Part shown: piece by piece, positions 54,167 through 64,000 of the stretch
Layout: each line of letters starts with the position of its first letter
Numbering within the stretch: the first letter of the stretch is position 1
Assembly: GCA_029204045.2 (NCBI GenBank)
Contig: CM055066.1
Coordinates: 46,162,745-46,226,744 of the forward strand
Direction: 5' to 3'
DNA length: 64,000 bases
Source: Tillandsia leiboldiana
Lineage: Eukaryota; Streptophyta; Magnoliopsida; Poales; Bromeliaceae
The notes under the pieces: generated by a model
Told to the model about the DNA's origin: nothing
Seen by the model: only the letters and a program-made list of their open reading frames with translations
The model's database searches: none
Position numbers and translations under genes: made by a program

Positions 54167-56945
54167 TGTCACGCCCCGAGATTCAAAAGTGGGTCTAAAT
54201 TTTTTTTTTTTTATATAAATCAGAGTTTTTAAAACTTGACTTCTCCAAGGCGTGAACAGACCGCCACACATATAGAAAAGCCTCTGTACAACAAACAGAG
54301 CCTTTCCTATATATGCTCGGCTAACAGATACAGTCAATCAGAGTAGATACGAAATAGCTATACTAAATAACTTCTACTCTATTACAACCACAAGGTTCAT
54401 AAGTTATACATCCAGTTCTCAAAATGGAAATACAGTTGCAATGTTTTACTAAATCAAAATGGGTACATCCTACCAGGGATAAAACTACCACGCGTCCTCA
54501 CACAGAACGTCCAAAGGTCCCCGCACCCGAAGGACCTGAAAAACAGTCACCCGAGGGTGTGAGACACACCGGAGTGTATCCCAGTGGGCACGACGGGCCG
54601 GGAAATAGCAAGCCGTACCTACTGGATACAATAATAAGCGGATAGCAAAAGTAGGATATACTGCAACTGAAAGGTATAATTCAATTATGTACCGTTAGTC
54701 ATGGATTAATCAACAGAGCAGTATAATCATATATAAAGCTGATCATGTTATAACTGATAATCTGACAAGTAGGAATGAATATATATGTTATAGCTGACAA
54801 GCAAGAAATAGTCATACTATCACTGATAATCTGGCGAGCAGAGAATGATCATACTATAACTGATAATCTGACAAGCAGGACATGATCATGCTAAAACTGA
54901 TAATCTGGTCAGCAGGAAATGATCAAACATAGATCAATAGAACAGGATATGCATATATAACACAATCATACTATGCATGATAAATCTATAACAGATATGA
55001 AAATGCAGGAAATCAAACAAGCAGGAATATCAAGAAGGTGCATCAAAGGTAGTACCACGAATATACCCAATTAAATACCACTGTTGGCCACAAGGGCCTC
55101 AGGCTAAACTGCCATGGAGCATATGACCTCAGGCTAAACCACTCTTGGTCATTGGGTCCTCAGGCTAAACCACTGTTGGACACCCTGGGGCCTCAGGCCT
55201 AAAGCCATTCTTGGACACCCTGCAAGCTATCATAACCCCACTGGGCTCACGGGTCGATCAGACCTCTCTACCGGTAAAGAACACCCACACAGGGTAGCTA
55301 ATCCGCTGGTGTACGCGACTGAAAGCTGGCTCGACGGCGATCATAATGCTGATGCTCAAACTATGGTCCACTGACCATATAGACGGCAAGAAGCCGAGGA
55401 AAATCCCCACTGGGATACAAGTATAACATGCCAAGTACTGAAATAATCTCACCTATTCTAAACATGCAGTGAAGAATAGAGACAGGTATAGAACTATGCT
55501 AGTGACCAATCAAGCATGGCATGTGTCCAGGAAATGCATATCAACTGCTGAAGAAATCATGATATAACTCAACATGATAAAACAAGCAATTGCTGGAATA
55601 TAAGCATGATGTATAGCTACTGCTGGAAATCAAGGCATAATAAAAGCTCATATGTGGGACCAAGTTATGCAGATGTAAGGATTTTGTGCTGATATGCAAG
55701 CAAGTAGTAAGAGCAGGTATAACTCAATAGCAATCATAATGCTAAATCTCAATCCACGGTCGGGAGACCGGACAGTCGGCGAGAAGCCGAGGAAAATCCC
55801 CATCGGGATATCGATACTGATGCAAATCATGCCAAGTACTGAGACTAGAACTCCTATTCTAAACATGCAGTGAAGAATAGAGTATAACGAAAGGCTCATA
55901 TGTATAATCAGGCAATATAGCTGAGATGACTGAATGCTGGAATGAAAGCATAGAGTAAGGCTAAAGCATAGGTTCAGGGCTACACCAAGAACAGGGGTCC
56001 AACCTACCACGGCACCCAATAGGGCCGACCTGATAAAACGCGGACCGAAGATAACCCACCTGTATATAGGAGGAACAACGACTCCACCAGAAGGCTCGTT
56101 GGTCGGAGTCAGACTGCAAAGACCTGGATCATGAATACTGATCAGAAAATGACCCACACACTGCCCTAGGCAGTACACATTGCTACAATTATGTTTAGAC
56201 CCCTAAGGTTTCCGAAAATCGCACTTTTAGTGCTTTTAGAGAGCCGTTTCCGCTCGTTCTTTTAACTGGAAAATTATTTTCACGAACCGTCACTTCCAAT
56301 AGGTGATAATTAACTTGCTGAACGCCGTGCTCACCCATTTGTGGCAGCACGATGCCCGAGGAAAACTTCGGGCCATGAATTTCTTCTCTAACCTAACCGA
56401 AACGCATTTTCGTTTCTTCGGCTCACCAAAACCCAAAATAAATGCGAGCATCGCGTTCAGTAACCCCAAAATAGCCAGGACTACACTGTTACAACTTTTT
56501 ACACAGACCCTAATACAGTTTTTAAGGAAGTATTACATTAAGGCTTGATTATGACTTAACTTTGCATCTATAAAACATGTGTTAAAACTTTGTATACCAA
56601 AGTACCTCTGGACAGTGCCAGGATACTAGGGCTTGCCCTAGATGCAGCCCAAATCTGTTGGATCAAGTAGATCCTAAGCCTTGCACTCTTATAAGTTCAC
56701 AATGCATCAATTACCTGTCCACACAGACCCAAGTTTATCTGAAGTGAGCATCAAGCTCAGGGGACCTTCCTGAGTAACTTTGATATACAACTTGCAGCCT
56801 AATTCCAATTCTTTTCTATCTCAGGCATTTGATCAAACAAGTGGTGGGCACCATATACACGCATGCACACAAACTCTTCCCAAACCTAGTTCTCAGTATT
56901 CACAGCACCTGGGGACCTACCACTTGGATCAAAACACTCCACTAG
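54167..56945 (-). mobile_element. Partial Gypsy LTR, inverted copy of the leftmost family
   Basis: The plus strand starts TGTCACGCCCCGAGATTC; the reverse complement follows about 1700-4438 throughout (for example GGCATCGTGCTGCCACAAAT at 56337-56356 and 2309-2328, and GTATATCAAAGTTACTCAGG). Its U3 side is cut at 56945 by the next element. No PBS precedes 54167, so it is a solo or 3' LTR. Mostly intact alignment, moderate divergence. Confidence 0.88.
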
Positions 56946-59900
56946 TGTGATGATCCGGACTCCCGCAGGAACTGTGCAACATTAAACAGTGACTGTAGGG
57001 AGCTTATTCGGTGAAGCAGAGCTTGTAGAATCGAAATTGGACATTTAATATAGACTCTGCGCGAAAATCGGAGCAAATGGAATTTTCCGGGAGCTTTCGG
57101 CAAAATTTCGGATGAGAATTTGGCGAAATGGACGTCGTATTTGGACTCAGCGCGCGAAAACGATCGAAACGGTATATTTACTTTATTTTTTCGGCGCAAA
57201 ATTACTGTTCACGCCGGAACAGTAACTCCGGCCGCCGGAATTACTGTTCCGGCGACCGGCAAGCGGCGGCGGGTGGCGGCGCACGGCGGCGGGCGGCGGC
57301 GCAGCGGCGGCACAGCGGCAGAGGGCGGCGGCGCAGGCGCGGGCGGGGGGCTCGGGTGCGCGGTCCATGGGCCTGGCGTGCACCGGGTGCACCGAAGACT
57401 CCTTCTGCCACGTGGCAGCTTCCCATTGGCTGGCCGGCTTCTAGAAGTCCACGGGGACTGTGACACGTGGCACACCCGGATTGGCCGACATCTTCCGGAA
57501 GACCCGGCGCGGGGACCGGGCCCGTGCACCACGTGGACACGTGGCGGATTCTCTGTGGCATTGCACAAGGCTGTTTCCTGTTTTGTCGCCACGTGGCGCG
57601 TCCTGGATGGTCCATCTCGGTGTTTGCTGTTCTGCCCGGGATCTGGTGAGGGTCCTTGGCCCATTATAAATAGAGCCTCCCACCCCCACCATTTCTCACC
57701 TCGGGCTCCGTGCTGTAGAGAGAGAACAAGAGAAAGTGGCCTATACAAAAATTCTTCCTCTCTCTCTCCTCTCTCTCTCCTCAGAATTTTAGAATTTTTG
57801 GAGTTACAGTTAGTGAGTTATCTGCGACGCGGCGCACTGCGACGGTTTTCTTTTTCGGCCCATTTCCCGTCGCAGTTCCGTTGAAAATTCCCTGTGGGCT
57901 AACCAGGAGGAATTTTTGGACGATTTTTGCGACAGCGCGTTCCTAAGAGGTAAGGCTTCGATTTCCGTGTTGATCACTTTGCTCCATTTCGTACTTTTGG
58001 CACGTTTCCCGAGGTCTCTTTGACCCCCCTTTTTGCTGTGGAAATTTCTAGACAGCGTCAACTTCTCCGATTTTTATCTTGGCGTAGGAGCATCAGATCG
58101 AGACGTTTAAAGAGTCGATTTTGATCTACTCTTCGCGAGGAACGCAACCGTAATTTTTCTGGATTTTTCTGAGCACTATACAGAGGTGAAAAACTCCTCT
58201 CTTTTCGTGCCATTTGAAAAACAGCGAAAGCTGTATTTTTATGAATAATATAGTTACACCCTGTGCAATGTGTGTTGCTGTAGGGCACCATTTTCGGCAG
58301 ACAGCAGTTCTAGGGGACTGTGGACAGCCAGGAGACTTTCTGGGTGTGATTTGAGCTGTTCGAGGTGGGCGGTTGTTGCTTACCTCATTTTTGACAAGCT
58401 CACTGGGATTACTGGAACTCCCTTAAAATTTAATTGATGAGAACAATTGGGACAAACTAATATGACAATTGATGAGAACAATTGGGACAAACTAAATTGA
58501 TGAGAACTATTGGGACTACTAACAGGACTACTAACAGGACTACTAACAGGACAATTGATGAGAACCACTGGGACAAACTCTCCTAAAATTTAATATAATT
58601 CCACAGATGATATGATGACTTATATTGGGACACTGTGATTGAGACAAAGGCTATAATCTCGCATGCAAATGACTTTTATTCAGTAAATCAATCTTTTTAA
58701 ATCTTTGACACTATTTTACAACTTTTAAAATAAAGACAGTTGCATGCATGCCCGGACATCAGGTAGGGCCACTATTTATTGCTACACTATCATATTAAGA
58801 CTTGACATGTTTTATTGCTCTCTTTTGCTTTCAGTTGCTTGTCGCTCGAGTATGAACAGGGGTTTGGGATAGTATAGCCAAGGTTATGTTAGATTATAAA
58901 CTTGTGGGGTGTTGCGGTGACCGCGGACTGTAGGCGGTCGGCCGGATGTTTATCCTTGCATCAGAATGGGGTTGAGTCTGGTCTATTTTTGGCATCAGCA
59001 GGGGATCGGGCTTTTCTCTAGTGGATGGTTTTTCCCACTTATTGAGTACTATGGCATCAGATCAGGGTTTCTTAGTGGATGGCTTTTCCCACTTTGATCA
59101 TAGTCATGATCCAGTCCTGCTGTTTACGACACTTATGATACTTATTACTGAGGTACTTTTACTCGTGTGGGTCGCTCCCCTCGAGTGCCACTCCGGAGTG
59201 TGTTACAGGCAGGCTTGAGTCCTTGAGACTCTCATTCCCTATCGGTGTTATGCATTGGCCAGCATACCCGATTTGGGCAGGCAAGGCGCAGCAGGCAGTA
59301 CCAGTTTTACTGGTGGCATAAGATTGGGTTTATTCAGGCAGGCATGTTAGATACTGATGCATACATACAGTCATTCCTTTTGGCACTGCATTTAGAGGCA
59401 TGCTAGTGGTGGTTTCCCCTTTATTCAGCAGTTCTGCTTACAGCTTTACCACTTTTTCCTTTCTGGCCTCTAGTAATCCTAGTGGGTGCATCAGAGTTGA
59501 GGTTTTGCCCACTAGGGGAGGCTACTGGTTTATCTGGTAGTTCTCACCCCCATTATTCTTTTCTGTTTCTTTCTTCTCCTTTATTTTGCAGAGTCGTCTG
59601 CGGGAGCTGCTAGGCTATCAGCGGCTGATAAAGGTAAGGGAATCGCTGAGTAGATAGATCTCCTGGGAGACTGAGAGCTGTAGATAGACGTTGTACCCTT
59701 CACTCAGACTGTGATATTCTCCTTTTATTTTGAGTCTGGCTTTCGCCGGCTGGTTGTATTATTTTGGTGAGCTGGGAGATTATTGTACATATTACAGTTT
59801 ATTTTTAGTTCCAGTATGAGATACTATGTGGTTCTTCTACTTCAGCTCTGCATTATGCTCTTTTATTGTTCATATTATATCGGAGCAGGTTACCAGCGCT

Positions 59901-59967
59901 TCGTGTACTCGGGAAATCCCGTGTGCACGGCGGATCTGTTGGCAAGCCCGGGTTCCGGGGCGTGACA
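56946..59967 (+). repeat. 5' LTR of the right-hand chromovirus
   Basis: 3022 bp, TGTGATGATCCGG...CCGGGGCGTGACA. TATA box CATTATAAATAG at about 57662-57673, followed by a CT-rich start region (CTCTCTCTCCTCTCTCTCTC near 57759). A GC-rich repeat of GGCGGC lies at 57265-57350. An ACAGGACTACTA repeat lies at 58518-58552 and ATTGATGAGAAC..TTGGGAC repeats at about 58434-58570. The family also occurs inverted at 28673-30757. Confidence 0.9.
57664..57673 (+). promoter_or_regulatory. LTR promoter TATA box
   Basis: TATAAATAG in the LTR, about 700 bp after its start. A pyrimidine-rich stretch follows within 110 bp. Confidence 0.7.
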
Positions 59968-59975
59968 GATTAAGT

Positions 59976-59987
59976 TGGTATCAGAGC
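59976..59987 (+). other. Primer-binding site
   Basis: TGGTATCAGAGC, eight bases after the LTR end. Complementary to initiator tRNA-Met. Confidence 0.95.
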
Positions 59988-60256
59988 TTAGGGATAGGTC
60001 AGTTGGGACTTAGAAAACCCTAGGCTTTTGGCAGACCCTAGGATGATAGGGTACGAGAGACGTGATATTTGCGAAAGTCGTTGATTTATTGTTTGACTCT
60101 TCCAGTGAGAGAAGAGAGATCGACATGCCTAATTTCTGGTGAACCGTTATGTTGGCTGCAGACAACATAAAGTCACAGAAATATGGGGATGTCTTTGACT
60201 TTCGCTAGATTGGGTCGTGTGGGGATATGATACTGAGTGTGGTTTCTTGTGATAGG

Positions 60257-63200
60257 ATGCCTCCGCGACGTAGAATGTTGACGCGTTCTCAGCCTGAATC
60301 CCCTGAGCCCGAGCCGGAGGAGTCCGAGCAGGGCCAGCAGAGTGAGGTGCAGGAGCTTCAGGCTCAGATGGCCCAGATGGCAGAGGTCGTGCAGCGTCAG
60401 GAGGAGGCCATGGGTCGGCTGACGCAGATGTTAGAACAGAGGGCGCAGCCTGTTGTTGCACCCCCTGAGAGTTCTCCCGTACCACCCTCCCCTGCTGTGG
60501 CTTCCCCAGTTGGACCGGTGACCGCGGCATCCCCTGTTGCTCAGGGAGCAATCCGGCCTTTGACTCTTGCGGAAGAGCAGGAGATTAATGACAAACTTAC
60601 TCAATTCTGTAAACGGGGACCGCCCAGGTTTTCAGGGCGGAATACCCAGCCGTGGGAGATCGGGACTTGGCTTTCGTCAATGGAGAAGTTATTTCGGGAC
60701 TTCTTCATTGACCAGAAGTACAGGGTACATATGGCTGTACACTGCTTAGACGGGGACGCTGATGCATGGTGGCGTCGGGTGGAGCCTCTGGAGTTCCAGA
60801 TCACTCGACAGCTACCCTGGTCAGAGTTCAAGAGGATGATTCTGGATACGTACTTTTCCACAAGTATGAAGAAAAAGCTGGAAGATGATCTGAAGAATCT
60901 TCAGCAAGGCGAACGGACAGCATTGGACTACTTTCAGGAGTTCACGCGGTTACTCAACTGCGTACCTTACGTCGCCAGGGACGGACCGCACCAGGTGGAG
61001 CTCTTTGAGTCGGGCCTGCGCCCAGAGATCTATACTCTGGTGCATGCCCAGAGACTACAAACCTTGGAGGAGGCAGCAGAGCATGCCCAGTGGGTTGAGA
61101 GAGGAGACCACGTCGTCGCCAGACGTGGGGGCCTGGTCGCTCAAGGCGCAGACAGAAAGCGACCAGCGCAGGACGACGGGAGACAGGCCAGTTCCTGGAG
61201 GCCGCCCCGACCGCCACCGCCTCAGTTTTCCGGCCAAGGACGGTCGGAGCGGCGAGGGCCTGGTGGACCCCAGAGGCCCCAGCAGCGGCAGCAGCAGCAG
61301 CAGAGATCCCAGCCGTCGCAGCGTGGGTCGCAGCGACAGCCTCAGCAACAACAGCAGTCACGACAACCACGGGCCCCCAGCAATTGTATTTTCTGTGGAG
61401 GTCAGCACTTTTCCAACACCTGCGACCAGCGGTGGGGTCGCTGCTATAGATGTGGACAGTCTGGCCACGTCCGAGCTACTTGCCCTTTTGCGCCATCGAC
61501 GGCTCCTTCTTCAGCATCTGCTCCATCTTCATCTCAACAGCGGTCGACGGCTCAGCGGCCATATGCTCCAGCAAGCAGGCCATCTTCTTCCCATCCCACG
61601 GAGTACCGCCCTCCAGCTCAAAGTGGGCGGGTGTATGCGGCGCAGGTAGAGGACTCTTCAGCCGCAGATCACATGGTGGCAGGTATCACCTTACTTTCTG
61701 GCATTAGGACTCGTACATTATTTGATACTGGAGCATCGCATTCTTTTATCAGTAGATCATTTGCATCATTACATGGGTTAAAGGTAGGACTTCTACCACG
61801 TGCACGAGAGGTTCAGATTCCCGATCACACCTTGCACGTAGAGGAGTGTTGTTGGTCCTGCCCGATACAAATCGAGTCCTGGATTATGCCAGCAGACCTG
61901 TTGGTCCTGAGACAATTGAAGGACTTCGATGTGGTCCTCGGGATGGACTGGCTGGCTCGGTATTTTGCGACCATTGATTGTGCCGCGAGGACCGTCACTT
62001 TTAGAGAGCCAGACCAGGAAATGTTGGTATACCGGGGATGTCAGAGTGCTTTCTTTGCCTCTATGGTTTCGACTTCCCGAGCGAGGCAGATGATCCATCG
62101 AGGATGTGTAGCCTTTTTGGCTAGTGTTGTTGAAGGGCCTACGGCGGCGCCGGGACTCGGGGATATCCCTATTGCCCGCGAGTTCCCGGATGTTTTTCCA
62201 TCTGAGCTGACAAGCATGCCGCTAGATAGGGAGATTGAGTTCGTGATTGACGTAGTCCCAGGAACTGCGCCAATCTCTAAGGCTCCTTACCGGATGGCAC
62301 CGGCTGAGTTGCGAGAGCTTAAGGCGCAACTTCAGGATTTAATGGATAAGGGCTTTATTAGGCCGAGTGTGTCGCCTTGGGGAGCGCCGGTGCTATTCGT
62401 GAAAAAGAAGGATGGGTCACTTCGATTATGTGTGGACTATAGGGAATTAAATAAAGTGACCATCAAAAACAAGTACCCTTTGCCGCGCATCGATGATCTT
62501 TTTGATCAGCTGCAAGGGTCTTGTGTCTTCTCTAAGATAGATTTGCAGTCCGGTTACCACCAGTTGAAAGTAAAGGCCGAGGATATTCCGAAAACAGCAT
62601 TTAGATCACGGTATGGGCATTATGAATTCACAGTTATGCCTTTTGGGCTAACTAATGCCCCTGCCGCATTCATGGATTTAATGAACCGGATCTTCCGACC
62701 TTACTTAGACCGGTTCGTGGTAGTGTTCATTGATGATATCTTGGTCTACTCCCGAAGTGATGCGGAGCATGAGGAGCACTTGAGGATTGTGCTGCAACTT
62801 CTACGAGAGAAGAAGTTGTTTGCCAAGCTGGCAAAGTGCGAATTTTGGCTTCGGGAGGTAGTCTTCTTGGGCCATGTAATTTCCGCTGCAGGTGTGGCGG
62901 TGGACCCAGCGAAGATTGAGGCAGTCCGTGATTGGCCCCGACCGACGACGGTTTCTGAGGTACGTAGCTTTATGGGTTTAGCTGGGTATTACCGTCGGTT
63001 TGTGGAAGGCTTTGCGAAGCTCTCCACACCCCTCACTCGCTTGGCGCGTAAAGGAGTGAAGTTTATCTGGAGTGAGGACTGTCAAAAGAGCTTTGAGGAG
63101 CTGAAGAATAGACTAATGACCGCCCCTATCCTTTCCCTCCCTGTTATGGGAAAAGGATATGTGATCTACAGTGATGCATCACACAGCGGACTTGGTTGTG

Positions 63201-63784
63201 TGTTGATGCAGGAAGGGAGGGTAATTGCTTATGCATCAAGGCAACTCAAGGATTATGAGAAGAATTACCCTACCCATGACTTGGAACTTGCGGCTGTGGT
63301 ATTTGCACTGAAGCTTTGGCGCCATTACCTATATGGGGAGCATTGTGAAATCTACACCGACCACAAGAGCCTAAAGTACCTGTTCACGCAAAAGGAGCTG
63401 AATTTGAGGCAACGTAGGTGGTTAGAGCTATTAAAGGATTATGATGTAGATATTCTCTACCACCCAGGTAAGGCTAATGTGGTCGCTGACGCCTTGAGTA
63501 GGAGAGCGGTGCAAAGTTTGTCTATGTTGATTACAGACCAGGCGCCGCTATTAGAGGAGATGAGACGGCTCGACATAGAGGTTGTGTCCCCTGGGGTCTC
63601 TGCTAGACTGACATCTTTAGTCGTGCAGCCCACTCTGCTGGACAGGATCAAAGAGAAACAGAGTGAGGACCCCCACTTGGCCAGGATTAGAGATCATATT
63701 CCGAGTGATCAGTCTGGGGACTTTTCGGTAGATGCCTCGGGAGTACTGAGGTACAGGAACCGAGCATGTGTGCCAATAGTGTAG
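60257..63784 (+). CDS. Chromovirus gag-protease-RT-RNase H, 3' truncated
   Basis: An 1175-codon open frame from the ATG at 60257 (MPPRRRMLTRSQPE). The frame is open 30 bases further up, but the Met before PPRRR fits the family. Order: a glutamine-rich coiled N-terminus; retrotrans-gag domain (PWEIGTWLSSMEKLF...LNCVPYVARD); a proline- and glutamine-rich linker; two zinc knuckles (CIFCGGQHFSNTC, CYRCGQSGHVRATC); protease FDTGASHSF (D about 490); RT with intact FSKIDLQSGYHQ and FIDDILVYS (824-832); RNase H (IYSDASHSGLGCVLMQ, YTDHKSLKYLF). It stops just before the integrase zinc finger because another LTR begins at 63780; the last residue and stop come from the inserted sequence. No internal lesion, so the element was recently functional up to the break (inference). 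Confidence 0.95.
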   Translation: MPPRRRMLTRSQPESPEPEPEESEQGQQSEVQELQAQMAQMAEVVQRQEEAMGRLTQMLEQRAQPVVAPPESSPVPPSPAVASPVGPVTAASPVAQGAIRPLTLAEEQEINDKLTQFCKRGPPRFSGRNTQPWEIGTWLSSMEKLFRDFFIDQKYRVHMAVHCLDGDADAWWRRVEPLEFQITRQLPWSEFKRMILDTYFSTSMKKKLEDDLKNLQQGERTALDYFQEFTRLLNCVPYVARDGPHQVELFESGLRPEIYTLVHAQRLQTLEEAAEHAQWVERGDHVVARRGGLVAQGADRKRPAQDDGRQASSWRPPRPPPPQFSGQGRSERRGPGGPQRPQQRQQQQQRSQPSQRGSQRQPQQQQQSRQPRAPSNCIFCGGQHFSNTCDQRWGRCYRCGQSGHVRATCPFAPSTAPSSASAPSSSQQRSTAQRPYAPASRPSSSHPTEYRPPAQSGRVYAAQVEDSSAADHMVAGITLLSGIRTRTLFDTGASHSFISRSFASLHGLKVGLLPRAREVQIPDHTLHVEECCWSCPIQIESWIMPADLLVLRQLKDFDVVLGMDWLARYFATIDCAARTVTFREPDQEMLVYRGCQSAFFASMVSTSRARQMIHRGCVAFLASVVEGPTAAPGLGDIPIAREFPDVFPSELTSMPLDREIEFVIDVVPGTAPISKAPYRMAPAELRELKAQLQDLMDKGFIRPSVSPWGAPVLFVKKKDGSLRLCVDYRELNKVTIKNKYPLPRIDDLFDQLQGSCVFSKIDLQSGYHQLKVKAEDIPKTAFRSRYGHYEFTVMPFGLTNAPAAFMDLMNRIFRPYLDRFVVVFIDDILVYSRSDAEHEEHLRIVLQLLREKKLFAKLAKCEFWLREVVFLGHVISAAGVAVDPAKIEAVRDWPRPTTVSEVRSFMGLAGYYRRFVEGFAKLSTPLTRLARKGVKFIWSEDCQKSFEELKNRLMTAPILSLPVMGKGYVIYSDASHSGLGCVLMQEGRVIAYASRQLKDYEKNYPTHDLELAAVVFALKLWRHYLYGEHCEIYTDHKSLKYLFTQKELNLRQRRWLELLKDYDVDILYHPGKANVVADALSRRAVQSLSMLITDQAPLLEEMRRLDIEVVSPGVSARLTSLVVQPTLLDRIKEKQSEDPHLARIRDHIPSDQSGDFSVDASGVLRYRNRACVPIV

Positions 63785-64000
63785 GGCCCCTAAACTCCTT
63801 ACAGCTTTTTCCCATGAATCCACTGTGCAAACACCTGTTGATGGTGTATCTGGCCCATGGTGCATCAAAGGGATGCCACAGATGGACCCTGTGAGCTTTG
63901 GTTGGCTGTTTTGGCCTTCGGCTGCTTTTGCCGAATTTTAGAAGAGGAATTTGGCCAAATAGAGGGTGGATTTGGATTCAGTGCGGAAAAACGCTTGAAA
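63780..64000 (+). mobile_element. Start of another LTR inserted in pol
   Basis: The pol frame breaks where TGTAGGGCCCCTAAACTCC begins. TTTGGCCAAATAGAGGGTGG + ATTTGGATTCAGTGCGGAAA resembles the U3 of the 56946 LTR (57118-57165, AATTTGGCGAAATGGACG and TTTGGACTCAGCGCGCGAAA), so it is a related chromovirus LTR. The window ends within it. Confidence 0.65.

Larger units (their letters stand above)
56946..63779 (+). mobile_element. Ty3/Gypsy chromovirus, truncated by a further insertion
   Basis: 5' LTR 56946-59967, PBS 59976-59987, gag-pol from 60257, open until the element is interrupted at 63780. Integrase, 3' LTR and target duplication are out of view. The element is inserted in the inverted LTR that ends at 56945. 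Confidence 0.92.

Overview
The window looks like a transposon-rich intergenic region of a flowering-plant nuclear genome, probably a monocot (inference only). It shows chromovirus-type Ty3/Gypsy polyproteins, Ty1/Copia elements primed by initiator tRNA-Met, a Cassandra element with 5S rRNA-like LTRs, plant gene exons with GT/AG borders, and a 100-N assembly gap. I see no intact host gene.

Layout. 1-4438: a long Gypsy LTR, plus strand. 4439-17936: a minus-strand Copia element (protease lost, gag broken), interrupted by a complete, young, gag-only Copia element at 9687-16084. 17937-28672: the 3' tail and 3' LTR of a plus-strand Gypsy element, interrupted by an ORF-less LTR element (19110-25175, LTRs nearly identical) and a Cassandra TRIM (26050-26623). 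28673-30757: a minus-strand Gypsy LTR fragment. 30758-32602: unassigned AT-rich DNA. 32603-49483: a region bounded by CACTA-like ends that carries exon fragments of a cyclin B, a CBL-interacting protein kinase (CIPK) and a UDP-glucose 4-epimerase-like gene, all on the minus strand. The CIPK fragment is further broken by a 343-bp hAT-like MITE, a complete Gypsy element (34987-44755) and a 1-nt deletion. 49484-54166: AT-rich DNA and old LTR fragments. 54167-56945: an inverted, partial copy of the leftmost LTR family. 56946-63779: a plus-strand Gypsy element whose reading frame is open until another LTR interrupts it at 63780.

Most notable. The two related Copia LTR types share two ordered architectures. 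First, eight copies of a GATCCGGAT(C) palindrome lie as four pairs (19-22 bp within pairs) ending exactly 67 bp upstream of a TATAAATAG box. Second, downstream in the transcribed leader is a string of short hairpins whose hexaloop (AATCCA on the plus strand, UGGAUU in the RNA) is invariant while the stems change by compensating substitutions. I know of no description of either, but I could not search.

The history can be read from the nesting: the Gypsy LTR ending at 28672 sits against an older inverted LTR; the Copia element sits inside that Gypsy element; the gag-only Copia sits inside the first Copia's gag; the ORF-less LTR element and Cassandra sit inside the Gypsy LTR.
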